Shown piece by piece: positions 1-5,865 of a stretch of DNA of 8,261 bases. The number at the start of each line of letters is the position of its first letter. Position 1 is the first letter of the stretch. The notes under the pieces are model-generated. The model worked only from the letters and a program-made list of their open reading frames with translations. It was not told the origin of the DNA and did no database searches. The position numbers were made by a program, and so were the translations under genes. The stretch comes from Firmicutes bacterium UBA4845 (lineage in GTDB: Bacteria; Bacillota; Clostridia; Tissierellales; Sedimentibacteraceae), in contig DHER01000029.1 in the NCBI GenBank assembly GCA_002399975.1, forward strand, positions 4,799 through 13,059. The letters are read 5' to 3'.

Positions 1-405
1 ATGAGAGAGAATCTTAAGGACTTCGTCGGCGGATGGGCGAATGCTAAGGAAACCGGGGAAGCGATTCATGAAGTATTCCAAAGAAACGGATATGTAATGG
101 ATACCCATACAGCGGTTGCCGCGAGTGTGTATCATAAATATAGGGAGGAAACCTCCGATAAAACCAAGACGGTGATTGTCTCTACCGCAAGTCCCTATAA
201 ATTTACGCAAAGCGTACTGGAAGCAGTATCTTCCGGACCGATCCCTGAGAATGATTATGATCAGGCAAAAAAGCTGAAAGAATTATCCGGTGTCGCTATT
301 CCAAATGCTGTAACAGAACTGCAGCAGGCTCCGATTTTACACAATACCGTATGTGAAACTGTCGAAATGCAGGCCATGGTTGAAAAATATTTGAAAATAA
401 ACTAA
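1..405 (+). CDS. thrC: Threonine synthase, C-terminal part (cut by window start)
   Basis: Threonine synthase is a cytoplasmic PLP enzyme (fold type II) that converts O-phosphohomoserine and water to threonine and phosphate, the last step of threonine synthesis. The 134 visible residues match the C-terminal domain of the family: a start like LKDFVGGWAN, then DTHTAVAASVYHKY (about 34-47) and the conserved STASPYKF (about 61-68). The family is usually about 490-500 residues in clostridia, so roughly a quarter is present. The PLP-binding lysine lies upstream, outside the window. The ATG at position 1 is almost certainly an internal methionine and not the start. The frame is intact to a TAA stop. 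No hairpin terminator is evident just downstream, and nothing beyond it continues an operon. Recognition is from family knowledge of the motifs and is confident. Confidence 0.9.
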   Translation: MRENLKDFVGGWANAKETGEAIHEVFQRNGYVMDTHTAVAASVYHKYREETSDKTKTVIVSTASPYKFTQSVLEAVSSGPIPENDYDQAKKLKELSGVAIPNAVTELQQAPILHNTVCETVEMQAMVEKYLKIN

Positions 406-429
406 TTATGACAAATGCCTGACATAAAG

Positions 430-457
430 TTGACACATACGGGGTGCATTATATAGG
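430..457 (+). promoter_or_regulatory. Possible promoter upstream of a decayed frame
   Basis: A perfect -35 TTGACA (430-435) is followed after 16 bp by TATAGG (452-457), a weak -10. It would read into the relic at 475-690. It may be an orphaned promoter of a lost gene, or chance. No intact gene depends on it. Confidence 0.3.
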
Positions 458-474
458 CATAGTCGATGCGATGA

Positions 475-690
475 GACAGGAATTATTCCGAAGGAAACGG
501 GCAGCAGATAAAGTCACATCCTATTCTATATCTTGCTGCTACAGAACTGGACCGAATAAGGAATGTAGACGGGTATCCCCCTATCAAGCATCCAGGCTTA
601 GATGTAATCAATCCGGCAAAACAGATTGCACAATTCAGGAAGGCTTGTCAGACTGGTAAATTATCCAAGTTTATAGACAAAAAGACTTGA
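475..690 (+). pseudogene. Unrecognised coding relic (71 codons open, no start)
   Basis: A reading frame open from 475 to the TGA at 688-690 has normal amino-acid composition and natural-looking codon use, including segments such as YLAATELDRIRNVDGYPP and LDVINPAKQIAQFRKAC. It has no ATG, GTG or TTG with a ribosome binding site, and stops at 454, 460 and 472 lie just upstream in the same frame, so it looks like the 3' remnant of a gene whose front is lost or frameshifted. An alternative frame, GTG at 444 to TAA at 657-659, has an implausibly Arg/Cys-rich product and is probably its shadow, although its beginning (RQELFRRK) faintly recalls serine-recombinase text. I do not recognise the protein. 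The TGA overlaps the -35 box of the downstream promoter. Confidence 0.35.
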
Positions 691-715
691 CCTTTTTTTC
701 CTTTATTGCTATAAT
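687..715 (+). promoter_or_regulatory. Sigma-A type promoter of the surface protein gene
   Basis: TTGACC (687-692), a 17-bp spacer that is mostly pyrimidine, and a perfect TATAAT (710-715) form a near-consensus vegetative promoter. Transcription would start near 722 and leave a leader of about 128 nt before the ATG at 850. Its strength fits an abundant surface protein. Confidence 0.8.
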
Positions 716-721
716 CTACTT

Positions 722-849
722 GTTGTTGGAACGATTATATTCATGCGTTTCCTTTTGCATATCGCAGGGGTTTATAAAAAGCTTGTGGAGGCAATCGTGA
801 TACGCAAAATATAATACCAAACCATATATTTTAAGGAGGAAGTAAGAAT
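722..849 (+). other. Long 5' leader of the surface protein mRNA with a long-range stem
   Basis: The leader is much longer than translation requires. TTTTGCATATC (753-763) can pair with GATACGCAAAA (799-809) with one mismatch, enclosing about 35 nt that include a GTGGAGGC stretch (785-792) resembling a decoy Shine-Dalgarno. I cannot match it to any riboswitch class I know. A stabilising 5' structure, as seen on mRNAs of abundant S-layer type proteins, is the simplest reading. This is an inference. Confidence 0.35.
834..839 (+). promoter_or_regulatory. Ribosome binding site of the surface protein gene
   Basis: AAGGAGGA (833-840) contains a full AGGAGG core 10 nt before the ATG at 850. This fixes that ATG as the start; it is followed at once by a typical lysine-rich signal peptide. 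Confidence 0.85.
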
Positions 850-3399
850 ATGAAGAAGAATTTCTTTAAGAAATTGTCTTTCGTTCTTGCAGGAGCAATG
901 GTATTAAGTACCCTTACTCCGGCATCCGGAGCTTTCGCTGCTAAGGCACCGAAGCTTAACTCTACAAGCAAGTATTTACATCTTGGTAGAGAAAAAGAGA
1001 ACGAATACAATTTCAACGTTTCTAACAAGAAGTCTGGCTGGAAATATGAGTGGACTTCAGCAAACGAAGACGTCGCTAAAGTTAACAAGAAAAACGGCGT
1101 AGTTAAGGCAACCGGTGTTGGTTCTACGAAAGTATCCGTTGTTATCACAGATAAAGACGGTGAAGAAGTAGAAGAGCTTAAGGCAAAAGTAACGGTTAGA
1201 GATAACATCGCAACCGTTAAGATTTCAAACCCTCGTACAGAGGCTCTTGCTGTTGGTGCAGAGCATGACTTCAACAGAAGCTTTGTTACTGAGTCTGGTT
1301 CTACAAAGAAGACATCTAGTATCACCAGATGGACTGTTGATAGTGAGAAAGCAACCATCAATGAGAAGGGTGTATTTGTAGCTACAGAAGCTGGTGAATA
1401 TACAGTAACAGCAAGATCTTTCCAGTCTAAAGCTAAATATGAGAGCTGGTTAACAGACGCTGAGAAATATGCTGGCTATGTAAATGCTACTGACAGTACA
1501 AAGGTTACTGTTGCTGCTTCCATGGTTGGGGCTAAACAGGCTGACTTAAATACCTTTAAGTTAACATTTAACTCTCCTATAACAGACGCAGCTGACAAGA
1601 TCACAGTATCCCAGCTTGTTGGAGATACTTTAATGAAACAGCCGATTGAGAAGGTGTCAATGGATGCCGAGAATAAAGTTGCTACAGTAGATATGTACGC
1701 AGACTTTGCTCAAGGAAGCACATATGTAATTGAATATCCTGATATGGAGAAAGTTACATTTACAGCTGTTACTGTTAAACCGGAAGAAGTAAATGAGGTA
1801 AAGGTAAAGACAACTCAGGCCCAGGTTGATAAAGATACCAAGATTGAAGTTGAATTACTCAACAAAGATGGTGTTAACATTACTACAGATGAGTTGTTAA
1901 CAAGAATGACCTACGAGACATCAACTGATACGGTAATGTTATCAGATAATGTGTTATCGATGTTTAAGATCGGTGAAACTACACAGATTACAGCTACATT
2001 CCATAGTTATGACTTTGATGGCTCAAATGGCCAAGAACGTAATAACAAAGTAGGAGTTGGCGTTGTACGTTGTGTTGAAGAAGTAATTGATACGGTTGGA
2101 AATATCAAAGCATATACTGTTGCAGGTAAAGATGACACTCCGGATTTTAAAGATACTAACACAAAAGTTGCTGCTGATGATATGAATAAGCGAATATATG
2201 TGCAAGCAAGAATGAATGCAGCAGATGTAGATGATTTCGATTTTGATAACACAGATCCAACTTATGGTTATTTATTCACTTTCAAATCCTCTAATGCAGA
2301 TGTATTAATCGTTAATTCTGAAAGTGGTGTATTGTATCCTGTCAAGGCAGGTTCTGCGTCAGTTATTGTTTCTTATGATGAAAAAGTTATTGGTGCAGTT
2401 ACAGTAACAGTATCATCTGAAAGAAAGCTCGCTACTATTAAATTAGATACGAATAGTTTCGTATTATCTAATGGTATCGCTGATGCTAAAGAAGTTGGTT
2501 TAACTGTCAAAGATCAATATGGTGATGACTATTCAGAATTCTCCGTTAATGTAGAGTGTAAAAGTGCACCATACATTGGTAAAGATTCGAAAAACTCTAA
2601 AGATGATATTTTGGCCGTTGATTATGACAACACTACAGCTCCTGTAAAATTTGAATCTTTGGGTAAAACAGATGGTACTTATTCCTATGAAGTTGCAGTT
2701 AGTGATACAAAACATGATAAGATTTCAATGACTACACGCATAACTGTTCAAGTTAAGGAGCCTAAAGGCGATGTATCTTACTATGCGGTAGAAACAGATG
2801 CTGCAACCTATGATATGAAATTAACATCTGGTAATGACTATAAAGTTCCTACTGTAAATGTTAAAGTATTTGGTTACGATAAGTATGGTGTTAAGAAAAC
2901 TGTTGAAAGTTCAGATATTGTTACTTTTGCAAAGAAACCTACTGCTACTGGTAATCAGATTGCAATAACTAATGAAAGTGTAAGTGGTGGAGCAATAAAA
3001 CTTGTTACCACAGCTAGCGGTGAGGCTATTAAGAAGGCTCCTGAAGGATATTATGTACTTCAAGCTACAGTAGATGGTAAGACTGCAAGAAATGCATCAT
3101 TCAGAGTTACCGATAGCCAGCCGGTACCTTCAGTAAAAGTAGATAAGGTTTATACTTATAAAGCAACTGCAGAAGAAGCTATACGAGATTGCGTTACAGT
3201 TACCATAAATGGAAAGACTGTAGCGGATGAGGATATCTTTATTGATAGATCTAAAGGAGACCTCGGTATTGATACAGACAAACAAGTTTATGTTAAGAGG
3301 ATTAGGTATAACGAAAAGATTGAGAATAAAGAGGGTAAGAATGCTGGATATATTGAACATGTAATTAATCTTGGCAAAACTATCTACTATAACAACTAA
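850..3399 (+). CDS. Secreted multi-domain Ig-like (Big_2-type) surface protein, possible S-layer component
   Basis: The 849-residue product starts with a signal peptide (MKKNFFKKLS, then a hydrophobic stretch to about 27) with an AFA|AK-type cleavage site near residue 30. The mature part is a string of beta-rich domains. Residues about 33-117 form a Big_2-like domain (EWTSANEDVAKVNKKNGVVK then ATGVGSTKVSV). About 121-222 is a second one (WTVDSEKATINEKGVFVATE then AGEYTVTA). About 225-305 resembles SbsA-type Ig domains of S-layer proteins (FKLTFNSPI). About 470-522 is a third Big_2-like unit (FKSSNADVLIVNSESG then VLYPVKAGSASV). Further beta domains follow at about 527-636 and 641-755. There is one Cys pair candidate set (408, 570, 781). 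I see no SLH repeats, LPxTG motif, dockerin or C-terminal membrane anchor, so the attachment mode is unknown. A strong promoter, AGGAGG site and strong terminator make it a monocistronic, probably highly expressed gene. Asn codons shift from mainly AAC at the front to mainly AAT at the back. An adhesin is the main alternative. Confidence 0.85.
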   Translation: MKKNFFKKLSFVLAGAMVLSTLTPASGAFAAKAPKLNSTSKYLHLGREKENEYNFNVSNKKSGWKYEWTSANEDVAKVNKKNGVVKATGVGSTKVSVVITDKDGEEVEELKAKVTVRDNIATVKISNPRTEALAVGAEHDFNRSFVTESGSTKKTSSITRWTVDSEKATINEKGVFVATEAGEYTVTARSFQSKAKYESWLTDAEKYAGYVNATDSTKVTVAASMVGAKQADLNTFKLTFNSPITDAADKITVSQLVGDTLMKQPIEKVSMDAENKVATVDMYADFAQGSTYVIEYPDMEKVTFTAVTVKPEEVNEVKVKTTQAQVDKDTKIEVELLNKDGVNITTDELLTRMTYETSTDTVMLSDNVLSMFKIGETTQITATFHSYDFDGSNGQERNNKVGVGVVRCVEEVIDTVGNIKAYTVAGKDDTPDFKDTNTKVAADDMNKRIYVQARMNAADVDDFDFDNTDPTYGYLFTFKSSNADVLIVNSESGVLYPVKAGSASVIVSYDEKVIGAVTVTVSSERKLATIKLDTNSFVLSNGIADAKEVGLTVKDQYGDDYSEFSVNVECKSAPYIGKDSKNSKDDILAVDYDNTTAPVKFESLGKTDGTYSYEVAVSDTKHDKISMTTRITVQVKEPKGDVSYYAVETDAATYDMKLTSGNDYKVPTVNVKVFGYDKYGVKKTVESSDIVTFAKKPTATGNQIAITNESVSGGAIKLVTTASGEAIKKAPEGYYVLQATVDGKTARNASFRVTDSQPVPSVKVDKVYTYKATAEEAIRDCVTVTINGKTVADEDIFIDRSKGDLGIDTDKQVYVKRIRYNEKIENKEGKNAGYIEHVINLGKTIYYNN

Positions 3400-3410
3400 T
3401 AACTCTTAAT

Positions 3411-3482
3411 AAAAATTCAAAAAGGAGCTTTTTGCTAGTAGCATGGCTACGGAGCAAAGGCTCCTTTTTCTTTGAATTTTTT
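3411..3482 (+). terminator. Long stacked rho-independent terminator after the surface protein gene
   Basis: Four nested stems stack into one arm. AAAATTCAAA (3412-3421) pairs with TTTGAATTTT (3471-3480), AAGGAGC (3422-3428) with GCTCCTT (3460-3466), TTTGCT (3431-3436) with AGCAAA (3453-3458), and GTAGC (3438-3442) with GCTAC (3446-3450) around an ATG loop. T-rich tracts at 3464-3473 and 3477-3482 follow. The near-symmetry with A/T tracts on both flanks suggests it could also stop transcription coming from the right. Confidence 0.9.
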
Positions 3483-3682
3483 CGGCTGTATTAAGTTTTG
3501 GGGTAGATTCTAAAGAACCCGCTCTATAACTGGTATTAGACCTTTTTGATATTTTACTTATAATTAGTGTCTGATGAGTAGACCTATAGTTATAGGGTTA
3601 TTGATTTTACTGACTTTTACGGCGTTTCTTGGTATAAATAAGGTATTTAAAGAATTCAATATCTTTTTCTTGCCGCTAAAAT
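3483..3682. other. AT-rich intergenic DNA without a gene
   Basis: No frame on either strand carries a convincing protein. The only structure I see is the inverted repeat CCTATAGTTATAGG (3583-3596), too small and too AT-rich to interpret. Its right border is the IS66-type end at 3683. Confidence 0.5.
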
Positions 3683-3708
3683 GTAAGCGATTAATAACTG
3701 AGTGCCTT
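3683..3708 (-). repeat. Terminal inverted repeat of an IS66-family element (one end only)
   Basis: The sequence from 3683 begins GTAAGCG, the form expected at IS66-family ends, whose inverted repeats begin with GTAA. It lies 71 bp beyond the tnpC stop codon, the right place for the element's 3' end. The matching opposite end (CGCTTAC orientation) is not visible in the window, so no 8-bp target duplication can be checked. The inner limit given is approximate. Confidence 0.55.
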
Positions 3709-3753
3709 GTAAATTAAAAAGAGACCAGTTATTATACCAATCTCGGACTTTCG

Positions 3754-3970
3754 CTACTTACATTCTATCTGCACCCTCTCAGACCATGGCATTAGTTCAT
3801 CCAGATACTCCGGATGGTTGATAATCAGTGTCAGGCATTTACAGAAGCAGGTGCCCTTAGATATGAACATATTTAAGGCCATTCGCCTTGGCTATTTCAA
3901 CCAGGCTGTATACAGCAGCGCTGACAAATGCTCTTTTGGGTGAGTCTGCAAATAGCCAGTTCTTACGTTG
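3754..3970 (-). pseudogene. tnpC: IS66 family transposase TnpC, C-terminal remnant (frameshifted)
   Basis: Read on the minus strand, the frame from about 3967 gives RKNWLFADSPKRAFVSAAVY then SLVEIAKANGLKY, close to the IS66 TnpC C-terminal pattern (RKNWLFSDTPKGAEASA, Y-S-[IL]-VE-AKANGLN). Two in-frame TAA codons (3857-3859 and 3839-3841) interrupt it. After MPDTDY the frame shifts and INHPEYLDELMPWSERVQIE continues to a natural TAG stop at 3754-3756, again the IS66 ending (HPE-LD-LMPWSE-VQ). Only about 70 of the roughly 450-530 residues remain, and the DDE catalytic core is absent, so it is dead. It is joined in frame to a tyrosine recombinase tail about 10 bp upstream. Confidence 0.85.
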
Positions 3971-3976
3971 TTCTCG

Positions 3977-4182
3977 CTATTCTTTTTCGTTACCTTCCCA
4001 TAATGGCTTTTCATCAGGGAAATCACTTGTGCTCTCCATGGCTTTTCGCAGCATTTCCACTGAAGGAGTTGCATAAATTCTGGCCGTCTCTGTAGAACTA
4101 TGAACAAGTATTCTTGAAACCAGCTCCAATTCAACACTATCTTGATACAGATTTGTGGCTTGCGTCTCCTAAACGAATTGCA
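3977..4182 (-). pseudogene. Tyrosine recombinase/integrase, C-terminal remnant
   Basis: On the minus strand the text reads TNLYQDSVELELVSRILVHS then STETARIYATPSVEMLRKAM and ESTSDFPDEKPLWEGNEKE, ending at TAG (3977-3979). This is the C-terminal catalytic segment of a XerC/D-like tyrosine recombinase, the kind found next to insertion elements in Lachnospiraceae. Compared with the expected pattern (H-x-F-R-H-T-x-A-T then LGHSS and the Tyr), the nucleophile Tyr (RIY) and the VHSS His remain, but the HxxR box is destroyed (QFV, a stop, then ETQAT) and Gly of LGHSS is Val. The usual ending after the acidic stretch (EIARLCGLR-like) is missing, so the 3' end is truncated where the IS66 remnant begins. 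Nothing recognisable remains upstream of about 4182. Confidence 0.8.
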
Positions 4183-4559
4183 ATAGAGAACCACCAGAAA
4201 GATGCGGAGAGACTAATAACTTCCAATACTTTTTGATGGTTAAAAATTAAGATATATATGGTTTACAAGTTGACTTCATAGTCGGTTAGGGTGTGAACTG
4301 TAACTTTTGTCGGGCGGAATAGTAATAACCAAATACAGGAGACATGGTAACGCCTCGTAATATTTTATAATTCAAAGTATAGAACGTATGTTTTCTATTT
4401 GCAATATAAAGTAATTGTAAATAAGGATTTAGGCTCATGTTAAGCGGATACGATAAGTTGTACAATACATAATGTACGGTTCGTGCTAAGATACAATGCC
4501 GGCCTAAGTGGAGCAGTTTAAACCAAAGTATGAAATTTCTATGAATGAATTTTTGAGAT
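4183..4559. other. Intergenic DNA without a recognisable gene
   Basis: I read all six frames and see only short, stop-riddled peptides. The stretch presumably continues the decayed mobile-element zone, but no family text can be identified. No strong promoter or structured RNA stands out. Confidence 0.45.
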
Positions 4560-4590
4560 AAAAAACAGGCTGCCTAATTAAAGACAGCCC
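4560..4590 (-). terminator. Rho-independent terminator of the 150-aa exported protein gene
   Basis: On the minus strand GGCTGTC (4583-4589) pairs with GGCAGCC (4568-4574), with one G-T pair, around an 8-nt loop, followed by TGTTTTTT. It starts 15 bp past the TAA at 4605-4607 and marks the gene as monocistronic. Confidence 0.85.
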
Positions 4591-4604
4591 ATATGTAATA
4601 AATT

Positions 4605-5057
4605 TTATTGAATTTGCACTGCATATGAATTTATCATTGCACCTAGAGAGGTTTTTGGCTCTACGATAATTAAATAGGTACCCGATTGCTCCATTGGCAA
4701 TGTAGTTATTCCAAAACCATCTGTATATACAGTTTCCGATACAATAATCTCTTGCGGAGAAGTCGAAGTTCTAACAATTTTAAATTCATAAGTTGAAGCA
4801 TAGTCAAAAGAACAATTAAAGTATAATTGCTGACCAGCTTGTACATACCATACACCACCATTTACATTGTTTCTTAAAATATCTGAGTGGCCGGGCTGAA
4901 TAATTAATGAAGACGGCTGATACTCAAAATACTTATAACCCATACTTGGGTCCTCATAAACTAATATTGGCTGTGGTGCAGCAAGAGCTATAGATGGAGC
5001 ACTAGCTAGAGTTAAGACAAACACTAAAGCGATAATAATTTTTGACGTTTTCTTCAT
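4605..5057 (-). CDS. Small exported beta-rich protein of unknown function
   Basis: The product is 150 residues from the ATG at 5055-5057. An in-frame GTG at 5067-5069 lies inside the ribosome binding site and cannot be the start. A signal peptide is clear: MKKTSK, a hydrophobic core (7-20) and an ALA-type cleavage site near 26. The mature part of about 124 residues alternates polar and hydrophobic residues, with GGVWYVQAGQQLYFN (67-81) and SGTYLIIVEP (125-134), a pattern common in small secreted beta-sandwich proteins that resemble PPC-type domains. It has one cysteine (82), no anchor and no enzyme motif. It has its own promoter, a palindrome at the predicted transcription start and a terminator, so it is a single regulated gene. 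I do not recognise a named family. A cell-surface or extracellular binding role is only a guess. Confidence 0.85.
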   Translation of the reverse strand: MKKTSKIIIALVFVLTLASAPSIALAAPQPILVYEDPSMGYKYFEYQPSSLIIQPGHSDILRNNVNGGVWYVQAGQQLYFNCSFDYASTYEFKIVRTSTSPQEIIVSETVYTDGFGITTLPMEQSGTYLIIVEPKTSLGAMINSYAVQIQ

Positions 5058-5065
5058 AATATGTA

Positions 5066-5073
5066 CCACCTTT
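5066..5073 (-). promoter_or_regulatory. Ribosome binding site that fixes the start of the exported protein
   Basis: AAAGGTGG on the minus strand lies 8 nt before the ATG at 5055-5057. The alternative GTG codon (5067-5069) is part of this site, which rules it out as the start. Confidence 0.8.
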
Positions 5074-5107
5074 CTTAATTGTTAAAATAGATGAGTGATA
5101 AGTTACT

Positions 5108-5121
5108 TTGCAACGTTGCAA
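5108..5121. promoter_or_regulatory. Perfect 14-bp palindrome TTGCAACGTTGCAA, likely operator
   Basis: TTGCAACGTTGCAA equals its own reverse complement. It begins 4 bp after the -10 box of the minus-strand promoter (5126-5131), so it covers the predicted transcription start, a classic repressor position. The even symmetry with a central CG resembles LacI/GalR-family operators. The regulator is not in this window, and the family assignment is inference. Confidence 0.65.
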
Positions 5122-5125
5122 TATA

Positions 5126-5154
5126 ATTATACAATTATTTGAAATATTTAACAA
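5126..5154 (-). promoter_or_regulatory. Promoter of the exported protein gene
   Basis: On the minus strand TTGTTA (5149-5154), a 17-bp spacer and a perfect TATAAT (5126-5131) form a good sigma-A type promoter, with an mRNA start near 5119 and a leader of about 60 nt. It lies back-to-back with a plus-strand promoter whose -35 begins 9 bp away. Confidence 0.75.
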
Positions 5155-5162
5155 GTAAATAA

Positions 5163-5191
5163 TTAACAGACTTTTGCGTAAAAGTTATACA
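5163..5191 (+). promoter_or_regulatory. Divergent promoter reading to the right
   Basis: TTAACA (5163-5168), a 17-bp spacer and TATACA (5186-5191) form a moderate promoter. The first good start downstream is the ATG at 5249 with an AGGAGGT site. Its -35 lies 8 bp from the -35 of the minus-strand promoter, a typical divergent regulator/target arrangement. Confidence 0.5.
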
Positions 5192-5248
5192 ATATAGAAT
5201 AAAATGTAAATGTTTATCGAATTAACAAATTTGAATCAGGAGGTACAT

Positions 5249-5323
5249 ATGGAAAAACGAAGTAGAGCAAGCCTGTCAGTCCGCAGGAAGCCAAACAATA
5301 TACGCTGTGATGTAATAAACTAA
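5249..5323 (+). pseudogene. 24-codon ORF with a strong ribosome binding site, probable truncated gene start
   Basis: AGGAGGT (5238-5244) precedes ATG (5249) by 4 nt. The product begins MEKRSRASLSVRRKPNN and stops at TAA (5321-5323). It is basic and has no signal peptide or recognisable motif. A full promoter plus a strong site driving only 24 codons suggests the front of a gene whose remainder was lost, with debris continuing to 5771. A genuine small basic peptide is possible but less likely. I do not recognise it. Confidence 0.35.
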
Positions 5324-5603
5324 AAAACAGGTCAGTCTATAGACTTAACGTGAAGCGCATCTTGCATGTATACTGCTTTGGGTAACTATTTTTTTATAGC
5401 TATCATTTATTCCTTTGGATTAATAACAGGTTATATACGTGGCTTTTTGAACTGACCAGTTATGCGACAGACACTTGCTATTCGGCAGATCGGGACGATA
5501 AATATATAATTCACAATGCTGTTGAACGGATAGTGATAAAGAGTAAGCCCTGTTAATAAACGATTGATACAAACATGAAACTGTAATCATTGAAGATAAA
5601 AAT
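5324..5603 (+). pseudogene. Coding-like debris
   Basis: One plus-strand frame is open from about 5405 to the TAA at 5552-5554 and has natural-looking text, for example FELTSYATDTCYSADRDD and KYIIHNAVERIVIKSKP. It has no credible start, and stops close the other frames. It may be the middle of the gene whose start is at 5249 and whose end is at 5771, broken by frameshifts. No family is recognised. Confidence 0.3.
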
Positions 5604-5771
5604 ATGGTGGTATTATCATCATTGGAAGACATGCTTCTAGTTGTTGAGTATAATCAAAAAGGTGATAAAGTAACTTTTTTTACGAAAAATTATATGCTTA
5701 TAGACAATAATAATATTATGATTGAATATAAGAAATTTAGTTCTAAACCTAATATCGAGGATAGTCCTTAA
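5604..5771 (+). CDS. Hypothetical 55-aa ORF, possibly the 3' end of a broken gene
   Basis: ATG at 5604 to TAA at 5769-5771 encodes 55 residues with good codon use (MVVLSSLEDMLLVVEYNQKG, then TFFTKNYMLID and IMIEYKKF). The frame is also open upstream to about 5567 (HETVIIEDKN), so the ATG may be internal. No Shine-Dalgarno precedes it, which favours a 3' remnant over an independent gene. The alternation of hydrophobic and charged residues suggests beta-strands. It is soluble, with no membrane segment, and ends just before a good terminator. I do not recognise it. Confidence 0.4.
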   Translation: MVVLSSLEDMLLVVEYNQKGDKVTFFTKNYMLIDNNNIMIEYKKFSSKPNIEDSP

Positions 5772-5790
5772 TGAATAAGATTTTGGATTT

Positions 5791-5840
5791 AAAAGGATGT
5801 TTTTCAGATAAATTATCTATCAGAGAAACATCCTTTTTTG
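5791..5840 (+). terminator. Terminator between convergent genes, probably bidirectional
   Basis: AAAAGGATGTTT (5791-5802) pairs perfectly with AAACATCCTTTT (5826-5837), and an inner arm AGATA/TATCT lies in the loop. A T-run follows on the plus strand, and an A-rich flank gives a weaker T-run for the minus strand, where it lies 29 bp past the stop of the ligase-like gene. Confidence 0.85.
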
Positions 5841-5865
5841 CTCTTGCTTTTTTTATATATCTGAA

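Noticed and set aside
444..659. 71-codon plus-strand frame starting at GTG
   Set aside because: Its product is rich in Arg and Cys without a recognisable fold, and the overlapping frame at 475-690 has more natural codon use; a faint recombinase resemblance at its start was not enough.
831..1361. Long minus-strand open frame (176 codons) inside the surface protein gene
   Set aside because: It overlaps the coding strand of a clearly real gene, its product is a low-complexity Ser/Leu/Phe string, and it has no proper ribosome binding site; it is a shadow.
3583..3596. Inverted repeat CCTATAGTTATAGG
   Set aside because: It is short, AT-rich and not next to a gene or promoter, so no role can be supported.
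3526..3733. ACCAGTTAT-like words repeated near 3526, 3724 and 5456
   Set aside because: They are short AT-rich matches with no regular spacing or flanking symmetry; chance recurrence is the simplest reading.
3892..4194. 100-codon minus-strand frame
   Set aside because: The recognisable recombinase and IS66 text is in a different frame of the same strand, so this open frame is an accident of the decayed genes.
5420..5632. 70-codon minus-strand frame
   Set aside because: There is no start signal or recognisable motif, and the plus strand of the same stretch looks more coding-like.
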